From: Blattamonas nauphoetae
Taxonomy: Eukaryota > Preaxostyla > Oxymonadida
Direction of reading: 5' to 3'
DNA length: 64,000 bases
NCBI GenBank assembly: GCA_033064195.1
Contig: JARBJD010000120.1
Location: forward strand, 124,001-188,000
The notes under the pieces were generated by a model. That model worked only from the letters and a program-made list of their open reading frames with translations, was not told where the DNA came from and did no database searches. Every line of letters starts with the position of its first letter. The stretch's first letter is position 1. Positions 47,801 through 57,663 of the stretch are shown here, piece by piece. The translations under genes were made by a program, and so were the position numbers.

Positions 47801-50263
47801 TCAAAGACATTCAGAATACTCAGAGATGAGTTAGATCACCCGTTGGTTTAAATTCCGAGTGTTCGTGTTGATGATGTCAGCCTCGTTCCAGCCAGCGAGT
47901 ATCGCTCTCCCATTCGTGTTGGATCGATTAAGAATTATGAATCAATCTTTGTCTTTACCACTGAGTGCGTGAAGGGGATGGTCAAGACTCTGACAGCTCA
48001 CCCAGTGACCTGTGTCAACCATCGGTCCTGTTCTTTCTGAAGAAGCAAGACTCTGAGGCGAACAACGAGTCGACCTTTGGAAGGAAAATGTATTGTCTGT
48101 TCCTTATTCTTCGGAGATCGAGATGTCTTGAAACAACGTACTCCATCCCAATTTGGTCAAAAGTCTCCACGTTTGGCTATCCTTGTCCTCAGTATCATGA
48201 TAAGTTGCGAGAATTGTCTTATCCCTTCGTTCAATAAGGGCGATTGAATTGATTGTTGGATGGATCAGATCTTTTTTCAGATATTAATTCAGATGAGCAG
48301 TCAATTCTTCCCCTTCATACTTTGTGTTTATCACACTTACTGACACAGCCTCTCAATATTTCTGGTTTTGAGAACGATTCGATTGTGTCTTTGTGTTCGT
48401 AGATCACTTGGAAAGTGAGATACAGCTTGATCATCATCGTTCCTCCTGCGCCGACAGGAACACCATTTGTGTTTCAACGAAGTACTTTTTCTCCAGTTTG
48501 TTGGTTCTGGAGTTCAGAATTCACGTCAAGATGAAGGAAGTTTACAACGATTTTCATTCGTATCATCCATTGGACATTCTTCTCCACAACGTCGGTGCGG
48601 TCCTCCTGTGGTGTGTCCGCTCTCGATCAGCTTCGTCGTCCAATGTTGTTTCCCGACAAGAAATAACGTTGTATCAGTAATGCACCATGTCCAATCCACT
48701 GGACAGATGGGAAAAGACACTTGTCCGGACGTCGCCGACGTAGAAAATATGAGGGGCATTCAATCGATCACAGAGAACTTCCAGGCTGGAAGGAAAACGA
48801 AATACCACACGTCCTGTCTTCTCTTAATCTGCATGTATACTGTCCCAAAGGATGATCGGAAGCTATTTGAGCTGACGAGTTCGACAGACACGAGAGAACA
48901 TCCTTCCTGGTGAGATCGGTTGGGTAGTCACGAATCCCAGCTGCGCACGATTTACTTTGAGTGAGTAGAGTAATGGATGAATCTTGGGTCATGAATAGTG
49001 GTCCTGTCTTTTGTTTTTATGAAGTCATCCTTAGAAAAGTGGAACGGACGTTCGACAGTCTGCATCGATCGTTTGACCTTGTGATCGACAACAAGGGAGT
49101 CGCTGAGGTTGATTAATATTGTAGGTGCTAAGATCCTCGAAATTCTGGCATAATATTCCTGTTGTGATGAATTCCCTGACACTGGGTGGCGTTTCGTCTG
49201 ATGGGTGTAATATGTCGTAGGAGAGCTATTGCTGGGAGCTTTGTTATAGTTGTTCCCGTTGAATCCCATCTAATCTCGAAGTTGAACGAAAATCTCCCTT
49301 CTCCACCCGCAAAAGAGTGATATTTGCCGTCATCATCGGAGGTTGGGCCACCCTGTCCGAATGATCGACCTGAGTTGATTTAGATGCCGCTAAAACCCCG
49401 CAAAGATATTCCAGTATCGGTATTCTGTTGATTTACATGGATTGTAGGGTTCACACGATTCATCGAGATGGCCCATTCGGGTGAGCCAAGCCGCCTGAAT
49501 CAATGAGCGGGATCGCTGCGAAGGCTGAACTATAATGTTCTTTGATTTCGAGTTTGCCTATTCCGGAATAATCTGCATGGTTGGTGCTTTGGAGCACTTG
49601 TTCTGGATCGAAGAATTTTGCCATCGATATCCATAACGTATTCATCGACGCTTCCGACAACAACTGTCAGTCCTTTACTATTTAGAGCTATATATAATCA
49701 TTAGCTCCAACGATTTCCACCTCCTCGTCTGTTTTGTTGGTTGCCCACGTTGAGATTCGAAGTTGTGAACTGTTCTATTGTAATATCTTGATCGTCCACT
49801 TAACTTGCACTGGCTGATAAGGAAGCCTCCAAGGAACATTCATGACGGTACTGCGTGGATAGACTGTCTTCGTCCACTGGAGTTGAACACGTACGGTTCA
49901 ATAAGCATTTCCTCTTTGGCAAGGTCCGATGGCTAGGATATAGATTTCATAAGCCGGGAGATCGATCTCTGCAACTTGCCCTCGAGATTAACGCCATTGT
50001 TTTTGAATTTGAGACCGCGATTGGAGAGAAAATGTTACGATAATCGTGTTGAGTGATGAGTGTCAAATCTTGTCTAAAACTGCTTGAGAAAGGATTACGC
50101 TGAGAGTTTTGTGATTTATGCCAACATAGTTCGCCGATTCAGACGAGGAGGTGTGTGCTTTTCTGTTTTGCACATGTTTGATCGAGGCCAGCCCCTTATT
50201 TATTCACGGCACTCTCTCGTATGTTGATGGCCCGGTTTGGTTGTGGATGGAGCTTGCGACATC
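44824..50263. mobile_element. 5.44-kb TIR-bounded insertion in the dynein gene, decayed and of uncertain family
   Basis: The insertion lies between two CTT triplets (44821-44823 and 50264-50266), read here as a 3-bp target duplication inside a conserved LEK-N site. Both ends share an inverted repeat of about 62 bp: AAACCGGGCC, ATCAACATACGAG, GAGTGCCGTGAATAAATAAG and GGCTGGCCTCGATCAA. The outermost 11-25 bp differ between the ends (TTACAAC.. on the left, ..GACATC on the right). The left 1.2 kb is AT-rich and non-coding. The right 4.2 kb carries coding-like stretches in several frames that are broken many times (ten or more), so it is a fossil. No transposase, integrase or polymerase was recognised. 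A relation to a capsid-bearing or Maverick-type element is possible but not shown. It is younger than the dynein gene, whose flanks remain open. Confidence 0.75.
45984..46075. repeat. Internal end-to-end junction of the insertion's two termini
   Basis: Reading the plus strand, the inverse of the left terminus (GATGGGCCCGGTTTGTTGTA, then A, ending 46024) is followed by AAG (46025-46027) and then by the inverse of the right terminus (GATGTCGCAAGCTCCATCCA, CAACCAAACCGGGCC, ATCAACATACGAG from 46028). This is the reverse complement of what one would get if the two outer ends were joined through their CTT triplet. It divides the insertion into a 1201-bp and a 4236-bp block, each bounded by its own inverted termini. 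Confidence 0.8.
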
Positions 50264-51526
50264 CTTCTCCAGCACTGGGTCCAGAATCGGGTCAATGTAC
50301 TCCTCCACGTTTTCGAACAGAATCGGCCTTCCGAACATGATCGCACGACGAAGCTGAGGCAGGAAATCCGAGTTGAACGATGTTCTGATCAGTTCGTTGT
50401 CCGCTTCGTGACGACGAATCCATTTCACGGCTTGTTCTTGAGGATCAATGCACAGCGGGAATCGGCTGCTGCGAGACGTGAGGATTCCGTTCTGGATCGA
50501 CAGTTCATCGCCTGGGAGTGATTCGGAGGCCCAGAGAGAGATCTCAACGTCGTCGGTCAGGAGCGTTTCAATTTTGAATGGATCCGAAAGAGGAATGTGG
50601 CGCTCAAGGATGTCGTCCTTCCATTCGTTGTACACCATTCTCTGACGGAACTCGTTACTGAACGGACCAGCATACGACAAGAAAGCTGCTGTGAGAAGGC
50701 AATCCCCAACGAGGAGCTCTTGTTTGAAGTTGATATCCTCCAGTTGCTTCGCCCATCGTACTTTCTCTGTGCTCAGCGCGGCAATCAGACGACCGGCTGC
50801 GGACAGTTGACGCTCCATTTGTGCCAGTTGCTTTTTCAGTTTCGCTTGCTCCTCTACTTTCAATTTGAGGGCATCAGCGAGAGTCAACAGTTCTTTGTTC
50901 AGACTCGCAATGTCTTCCTCAGCTTTGTTGATTTCTTGTTCGGAATGTTTCAGCTTCGCTTCAGCCGCTTCCACACGCTCCTTCTTTGGCTGCACAATCT
51001 TCGCCTTGTCATACCATCCAGACAGCGCCACAACCCACTCCAGAAGGTATCCAGCTGCAACTGACGTCTTCTTCTTCAGAGTCTCTGGGTCCTGATCCTT
51101 CAGACGTGGTTTCACGCGCGACATGATCGATTCCTTCTTCAGAAGAACTGCAGTGTCGTATCCAATCAAGTTCTTGAAGAAATCCGCACTCTTCAGCATT
51201 CCACGCACGTTCTCCCAACTCAGATCAGACTCTCCCAGAACGATCGCCACACACTCGCAAACCTGCTTCACAGGAAGTGGAGGTGTGTTGTAGGCTCTCA
51301 TCTCGTCAATCGAAGCTTTGTTTCGTTCCAGGCTTCGAAGCGCTTCTGCTGCTGCTTCCAGTGCAGGCGCTGCTTCCGCAAGTTCTCTCTCGGCTTCCTG
51401 CTTGTCAACCACAATTCTTTCTTGTTCCGCCCACAGCGCTTTCTTTTTCTTTTCCACATCTTCTGTTCTCTGCTTCACTTCCAACGTTCTTTGTTCAATC
51501 TGGTTCACAAGGTCGTTGCATTGAAT
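50264..51526 (-). CDS. DNAH10: Dynein heavy chain, DNAH10 type: stalk and start of AAA5 (second fragment)
   Basis: 421 open codons carry the microtubule-binding stalk of the same heavy chain. Coiled coil 1 (LVNQIEQRTLEVKQRTEDVE, AEAAPALEAAAEALRSL) leads to VCECVAIVLGE, the DLSWENVRGML region and SRVKPRLKD..AAGYLLEWVVALSGWYD. Coiled coil 2 (KAKIVQPKKERVEAAEAKLK, EEQAKLKKQLAQMERQL) follows, then GDCLLTAAFLSYAGPFSNEF, SIQNGILTSRSSRFPLCIDP and ENVEEYIDPILDPVLEK, where the insertion begins. Upstream of 51526 the frame stops, and the boundary looks like an intron acceptor (TATAG). No AAA1-4 or tail sequence is found anywhere to the right, so the gene is truncated in this window. Confidence 0.88.
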
Positions 51527-51841
51527 CTATACCTGTCTGACATGACATGACAGCCCTGATTTTCTCAAAAGCGTTGACATGTCATGACATGGAGGTTTTT
51601 GTTTATGGGTCATCGATCTTTTCTCATTTCCTTGAATAAGACGATAATGAGGATAATTTGAAGTTCAAACGACTGTACTGCGCCTCTAATCCAGTTCGAT
51701 GGGGACGCGATTATCATTTGTTCCGTTTTAACATCTTTCGATTCACAATCCCGAGAGTCATGGGACGATCCTGACCCTCAGACTGAAAAGGCTAGATTCG
51801 TTCCTCCATCTTGTTCATTCGATTGTCCATAGGCCGCTAGT
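51527..51841. other. Non-dynein sequence left of the hAT-like element
   Basis: Contains short overlapping inverted repeats built on TGACATGACATGACA / TGACATGTCATGACA (about 51538-51595), directly beside the dynein break point. No gene was seen. Bases 51834-51841 (CCGCTAGT) are the left target duplication of the next element. Confidence 0.5.
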
Positions 51842-54140
51842 TAGGCATGGGCAGTGGTCGGTCTGAAAACATCGAGTCCAGTCCCTAAAAATAAAACAGT
51901 CGGCGACTTTTTTGAAGGCCTTTTAGTCGAGTGGTAGAATGGTAGCTTTTTGCTCCCCGAACCCGGGATCGAATCCCGCCCAAGTCACTTTATTCTTCTT
52001 TTTTTCTCATTTTTGATTCATAGCTTCTCTATAATTAGTTCATCTTATTTTTCACAAATATAGAGTGGATGAAGCCGTGGATCCAGAGTCCTTGAGTCGG
52101 TCTGTCCTTCCCCAACATCGGACAAAAAGTCTGTCTGTCCGACCGACACCGACTCGTCAGCTTTGTTTTTTCAGCATTTTGCCGGGTTTAAATAACAGGA
52201 AAATGTTGTTCTTTTTCATTTCAACTTTTCACAACCTCTTTCTCTTCATTTATCTCCAGAAGCTGTCTGGATCAAGCCCAACTCTGAAGTGGGATAATTG
52301 AGATGAGAAAATGACAACTCGCAACATCAGGATGCATCTACACTGTTTGGTCACTCTTATCAACCTCTTCCTCGTAATATATGCGAATTGTATGTCTTGT
52401 CCATTCACCATCGTCGTTCATCTCAAACTTATCAACAAAGTATTCCAGAGTCATTAATCAAACATCTATTCATTTTCCATTCAATGAGTTTATTCTCCAC
52501 AAGCCAAAGATCACTCTCAATCACAATCGCCGATTAAGTCTCGCACACAATCACCAATTGTTTCCCACCTCGCAGGACAGACTCTCTTCATCACCCACCA
52601 GAACGAAAGTTCCACAATCCAGATGCAATCAGCGCAGATGGCACTTCCACAAACCTCCTCAACAGTGAAATGTTGAAAGACAGTGTCATCCTCAAAACGA
52701 CAGTCACTTTCAATCCCACTAATGAAATCGGGAGAAAAAAAGCCATTCACTCCGTCACACACTTCTGCCGAATGATTTGTGCAAGCTGAGGCGCCCTCTC
52801 ACAGGCAGATCCAACTCCCAGACCCAACACCTCTCCGATCGGAACAAAGACGTCATTCAGAGTTGCAGATTGGTAAACGACGACCACCAATTGCGACGAA
52901 TACCAAAGTGTCAATTCCACAAGTCTCGAATGGAGGAGAACTGTTTCAAAACGAAGGCGCCAGCTTCAATGATGTAGATGCATTACGAAGATCAGCTGTT
53001 GAGTGAACTCGAAAGAAGGAATATTTCCAATCTGATTCAATTAAAAAAATAAAAACAACAAATTACCTCCGCAGATCGACGGAGAACGAGCATGAGTCAA
53101 CTGTGACATCGCTGCAGCATCTCTTGCTCAAGCCTGGATCAGACTCCATTCAAGTCTTTGGGGAACTTCTACACATATACTTCAACGAACAATCTCCCCC
53201 AAGGACATATTCCCAACACACATCCATCACAAGCACACTCTTCCTCACCAGAACCCATCCTGGCTCTTTCCCGCCATCTGCCTCCATCGGCCCTGATTCT
53301 TGATCCATCGATCCATTTAGAAGAAGCAGATTCAAAAGCAACATAACATGATCAGTGAACGGATGGAGCTGGAGAGACTCAATTCGATAGTGACAACCAC
53401 ACCAAAGGCGAAGAAGCATTTTACATCCATCTTCACCTCAGTCAGGTGAAAAGAAGAAGATGCTGATGATACAGCTGCTTAATGGACCGAACAGGCCGTG
53501 TCTCCTCTCTCTGTCTCTTCCTCTACCTCATAACCATCTACGAATCCTCGCTTCCAAAAAATATCACAATCTCATCTCTAAACTTATCATCACATCAAGA
53601 AAAATCAACCTGTCCAACCCACGGAAGTGAAAGTCATTCCACAGAAAGGAAGATCTCGTAACAATCGTCACGAAGGCGATTCAGTCACGTTCAACGGGAT
53701 TTTGATGCACACTGTGGATGCTGAACGCCAATTGTGCTTCATTTCTCGCGAGATCGACACTCGTTCGTTGTACGACGTGAACATCAATACAGCTGTCGCG
53801 TGGAGGATAGAGTGGAAGGAACGACTGGAAAGAAAGCTATTTTCTCTCATTGTCATTGGACGGGTCCTTTTGATCAAGTCCACTTCATTCAAACAATCTT
53901 GTTCAGTCGTTTAATTGTTTCACCTCCTTCATTGGCAGATCTCGATACAGTCTCACGTTCAGTTCATTTGGTTTGTTCAAATTGACTATTCTGCAACTTT
54001 ATGTCTCCTACTTCTAGTGGAATGTGTAATTGAGACAATCTCATCAAAACACAAATCCTTGATCCGAGAAAAGGGATCGATCACGCCAAAAAGCAGTCGG
54101 TCGGTCGACGAGCAGTCGGACCGACCGTTGCCCATGCCTA
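51842..54140. mobile_element. hAT-like DNA element with 8-bp target duplication, non-autonomous
   Basis: The 2299-bp element begins TAGGCATGGGCAGTGGTCGG and ends with the inverse of TAGGCATGGGCAACGGTCGG. It is flanked on both sides by CCGCTAGT (51834-51841 and 54141-54148), a perfect 8-bp target duplication. TIRs of the TAGG.ATGGGCAA kind with 8-bp duplications are typical of hAT transposons. No hAT transposase (BED finger or hATC dimerisation domain) is visible. The interior holds a tRNA-like sequence near the left end, a GTCGGTC-rich hairpin (about 52095-52160) and several short coding-looking stretches (about 52580-52790 and 53620-53910) of unknown origin that are not continuous. Confidence 0.8.
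51917..51989 (+). tRNA. tRNA-like sequence (tRNA-Gly-related), probably a pseudogene or SINE-type promoter
   Basis: An A box TAGTCGAGTGG (51924-51934) and a B box GGATCGAATCC (51966-51976) are spaced as in a tRNA, and the stretch GTGGTAGAAT plus the CCCGGG.TCGAATCCCG T-arm resembles tRNA-Gly. The acceptor strands (GGCCTTT and CCAAGTC) pair poorly, the T-stem has a mismatch, and the anticodon arm is not clear. It is therefore unlikely to be a working tRNA. A T-run at about 51998-52008 could end RNA polymerase III transcription. It sits about 75 bp inside the hAT-like element. Confidence 0.45.
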
Positions 54141-54371
54141 CCGCTAGTGCAGTTGAATGACCATTACAAGCTATTTCACCCTGGTACCAACGTTCGTTCT
54201 GTGAATCACTTCCGTGTCTCTTCGATTGGATGATAATCGGTCATGTTTGCCAATTTGGGCGATTCTCTTTGAAAGGTCGCAAAACACTATGGTGCGTCCC
54301 AAAAAATCATTTTTTGCACAATTACCGTTCATCTGTTTAGTCGACAGAAAAAGAGTGAATTACTGGATTTC

Positions 54372-54970
54372 ATAGTGGTGTCACCAAACCGTCCGGCGTC
54401 ACCAATCCGGCCTTTTTTCTGTGAGGGACTATTTTGGTCAAACTAAGAACAAAATAAAATTTTAGCATTATACTCCCACCCGATCCCGAGAAAACCTCAA
54501 AATACGTTTTACGTTACGAATGCACACATTTTTTTCAACTTTTTGCGGTCATTTCTCCACAACCAGCCATCCGTTTTAAATCAAATAAAAGGCATAATAG
54601 TCGGATAGATCTCGACAAAAGATGAACAAAAAATAAAAGGATTTTTTTCCTAAGAATATTTTGTCGAGAAAAATTTGGGTTTTTTCCGATCTTCCCAAAT
54701 ACGCAGAATTTTTTCTCCAAATTTTTGCAAAAATGTTCGTTTCACCAAAAAAACGTTTTGCGAAAATTTTCATCGAAATTGATTTACTGGTTGTTGAGAT
54801 ATTGCCGAAACGATGTTTTTCATCGGGCAAAAGGGGGTATTTTGAGGATTTCTCGGGATCGCGTGGGAGTATAATTCTTAAATTTCAGATTTTTCTTAGT
54901 TTGACCGATATTGATTTTTCCAGAAAAAAGGCCGGATTGGTGACATGGGACATATTGGTGACACAACTAT
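54372..54970. repeat. Foldback/MITE-like inverted repeat element, about 0.6 kb
   Basis: The left arm contains TGTCACCAA, GTCACCAATCCGGCCTTTTT, GGTCAAACTAAG, TATACTCCCAC and GATCCCGAGAAA.CCTCAAAAT. The right arm has the inverse of each block in mirrored order (54840-54970). Arms are about 120-130 bp, with indels between blocks. The interior is AT-rich and non-coding. The target duplication is not clear. Confidence 0.7.
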
Positions 54971-55578
54971 CAAGTAGGATCGCGTTCGATAAAGCCATTT
55001 TTTGATCCGGACACTTTTGCACACTTTTTATCACAGAACAAGTTGAAAAATGGAGAAATGATGTAAAACAACGTAAAAACCCTATTCTGTGTGAGAGAAC
55101 CAATACAAATACATCTATTGAAGAAAAAGACGTGAAAAGTGCGGATCGGAAGATTCGACAAGATTGATGAATTTAGACTTAAGAATTGGAGAGACATATC
55201 CAATTAAGGTGGTTTGAGATATAAAGTGAAGGGAAATTGAGATTGATCTGAATTAGAGGACAAGGAGGACGATCAACAAGTCCGTGTCAGTTTGTGATCT
55301 ATAAGATGAGAAATTCATGACAAAAGATACATGATCGAGTGAAAACAGGAGAAAGCATCAGATAGGTGAACAGGCCAGATTGTTTTCTGCCTGTTAGACA
55401 CGATCCGTCTCACCTGAAAAAAGTGCTGAGTGTCTGTCAATGTGAACGAAATAAATGACACAAACCAAAAGAATCGCATGCAATACACGGTATAAGGTCG
55501 GTTCAATCATCGATCTGACCGATTAAAGTTGTTTGATGGAGAATGAGTCACCTGATCTTTGAATTTGTAGAAAAGTGA
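54971..55578. other. AT-rich region with no gene recognised
   Basis: About 600 bp between the foldback element and a possible small gene. I see only short, unsupported frames. Confidence 0.35.
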
Positions 55579-55584
55579 GTGAAA

Positions 55585-56001
55585 ATGAAAAAAAGAGATA
55601 ATATAAACCTTCAAGATGGAGATTTTGATTGTTCCTGGGAGATGAATAGCTTTCTCAACGATCTTTCAAATGTTGACGGAGTTGTAACGCACGCGTCCTT
55701 TCATTCAGAATCGCCCATTTCCTGTTCAATCAAAATTTACATGATCTGTATGATGCTTGAACAACTTTTTTTCATTCTTTTCCAGTTGTTTAGCCTGCTA
55801 TTCCACGTCGCAACAAGTCTCGCGAAATTTCCTAAACCCAACAATGTCAGCAAACAAAGATGTTTTATCACACCAAGTTCATGCTTTTTCAGTGGTATCT
55901 CTCTTTTTTTCCGTAATTCATCTTCTTCAGAAACCACATCTGTCCCACTGATCACAACAGCGTTGATGTTGACTTCTAACTGCTCAGTGAACAAACTATG
56001 A
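55585..56001 (+). CDS. Possible small gene of unknown function
   Basis: A short first exon-like frame starts around 55585 (MKMKKRDNINLQDGDFDCSW, then EMNSFLNDLSNVDG) and meets a donor-like GTTGTAACG at about 55680 and an acceptor TTTTCCAG at about 55787. The sequence beyond can be read in more than one way. The product would be under 100 aa. Evidence is limited to open frame and splice-like borders. Confidence 0.2.
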   Translation: MKKRDNINLQDGDFDCSWEMNSFLNDLSNVDGVVTHASFHSESPISCSIKIYMICMMLEQLFFILFQLFSLLFHVATSLAKFPKPNNVSKQRCFITPSSCFFSGISLFFRNSSSSETTSVPLITTALMLTSNCSVNKL

Positions 56002-56555
56002 CTCTTACATGATGAAAGACCGATTCATTTGACCAACTCAAACACAATCTCTTGTCGCTGCAGTCTTCATCCGCATCTCTCACAACCCATTCATCAACCA
56101 ACTTCTGTGCTTCTTCTCTGAGAATTTTCTTTTTGAATGCTCTGTTTTTTACTTCTATGACATGGTTTAATCCGATTCGGGTGTTTTTCCCATATGATTC
56201 ATCTTCATTACAATGATTTTTTCAATTTTTTCTCTTCTACCACCTGATGTGTTTCTGATAGAACTGATTCTCAAATTGGAGTGAAAGGAGATGGTAACAT
56301 GTTTTCAAACACCCAGAGTGCGAAATACGAGCTTTGGTAGGTCAGGCTGTGATCCGTCCCATTGAGGTGTTTTATTGACATTTTGACATCGGAAAAAAGC
56401 CTGTCACACAGCTATAATTGAATCGCTTGTTGATCCGTCTGAGCTTTCAGGTTTTCCTGTTTGAAAGAAATCTAACAGGAGTACAGATATGAACCACAAT
56501 TTATCGATCGAAGAATGGGGATGGTGATCCAGCCGTATCGGTATTTTTGAGATAG
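56002..56555. other. Upstream region of ARM-like gene
   Basis: About 550 bp without a recognised gene or repeat; presumably it includes the promoter of the gene at 56556. Confidence 0.35.
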
Positions 56556-57512
56556 ATGGAAGCAGAATCTAAAAACGAAAAAGCTCGTAAACTTCGGTCT
56601 CTTGCCGACGCTGTTCAGGCTCAGCCTGTGCTTGATGACTCTCAGAAAATCGAAGCTGAACGTTTTCTGAACTCTCTGAATTTGTGGAAGGAAAAAGTCA
56701 TTGATGCTTTTCTCAGCAACTTTGGACAGAGCTCTGTCGATTCTTCGAGAAGCTTCATTCAGATCATACTGGTCCTCATTTCTTCTGCTGATAAAGACAT
56801 CTCCAACGCAGCAATAGGGATGCTCAAAAGATTGATCCTCAGATGTTCTGCGAAAACCAGACTATCTCTTGTCCAAACTACAATGATCCCTCAACTCATC
56901 ACCATTCTCAATCCGGTGTTTCTTTCCTTTGCCCGAACATCAGATATCCACCCCTCTCTGTTATCAATCATCTCCAATTCTTTCAAGCTTGCAACTCCGG
57001 ATGGTCTCACAGAGCTCGAAATTGAAAATCACGATGAACAACAAGCTGTTTCCGAGACAATTTTCCAGCAAGTTCTCGTTCCATCCGAGAATTATCTTGG
57101 GCATTTATGCGTGAACTACAAATCGATCCACGAATGGCACATCGACGCTTTTCAGAGAGTTCTCGGTCAACTACTCCGAATATCTCCATACTATCAACCG
57201 ACGATGGAATTGGTTCTTCAAATGCCTATCATCCACACAATCCCAAGTTGTCTCACGTTCTTCGAAACAGATAAGTTAATACTTTTTCTTCTGTTTGATA
57301 TCACCAATTCCTACGAAGAATGGAACACAGCAAGAGGAGAATTCCGACGGATGTGGAAAACAATACATCGCATGTTGAGAAAGGAAGGCATGGAAGACGT
57401 GCTTGAGGAAAAGCTGCTCAACGACAAAAAAGTATCCAATGGAACAAAAATTGTTGACTGGTCTATCACATTGAACGACCAACAGGGCATGCACATTCGA
57501 AACCTTTATTAG
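56556..57512 (+). CDS. ARM/HEAT-like protein, lineage-specific family, intact copy
   Basis: An intronless frame of 318 aa from ATG 56556. It is almost wholly helical: IQIILVLISSADKDISNAAI, GMLKRLILRCSAKTRLSL, MIPQLITILNPVFLSFA and FQRVLGQLLRISPYYQPTME form an alpha-solenoid (ARM/HEAT-like). The C-terminus reads TIPSCLTFFE and WSITLNDQQGMHIRNLY. It is a clear paralogue of the pseudogene at 60935-61998 and a more distant relative of the protein at 15723-16997. No catalytic residues were seen; a protein-binding scaffold is the best guess. It is surrounded by mobile elements and duplications. Confidence 0.75.
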   Translation: MEAESKNEKARKLRSLADAVQAQPVLDDSQKIEAERFLNSLNLWKEKVIDAFLSNFGQSSVDSSRSFIQIILVLISSADKDISNAAIGMLKRLILRCSAKTRLSLVQTTMIPQLITILNPVFLSFARTSDIHPSLLSIISNSFKLATPDGLTELEIENHDEQQAVSETIFQQVLVPSENYLGHLCVNYKSIHEWHIDAFQRVLGQLLRISPYYQPTMELVLQMPIIHTIPSCLTFFETDKLILFLLFDITNSYEEWNTARGEFRRMWKTIHRMLRKEGMEDVLEEKLLNDKKVSNGTKIVDWSITLNDQQGMHIRNLY

Positions 57513-57663
57513 AAACAGAAAAGAACCTTGAGGGACAGTATCATCGACAATTTCAGGCATTTGTCATTTCACTGAACATTAAACACCTGTCATTTCACCA
57601 GGGATCGAACAATAGCCTCTTTTTCAAACAGACAGAAGAGTGAATTGGACGGTCCACTGGGAT

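Noticed and set aside
46028-50263. Naming the right block of the dynein insertion as a Maverick/Polinton or other virus-like element
   Set aside because: No polymerase, integrase, ATPase, protease or capsid hallmark could be recognised, and a 3-bp target duplication does not fit the 6-bp duplication of Polintons. Left as a decayed fossil of unknown family.
41347-51526. Two dynein fragments as naturally split, trans-spliced genes, as known in Giardia
   Set aside because: The gap is bounded by inverted repeats and a CTT duplication at a conserved site, which is simply explained by insertion. I see no trans-splicing signals. RNA data could reopen this.
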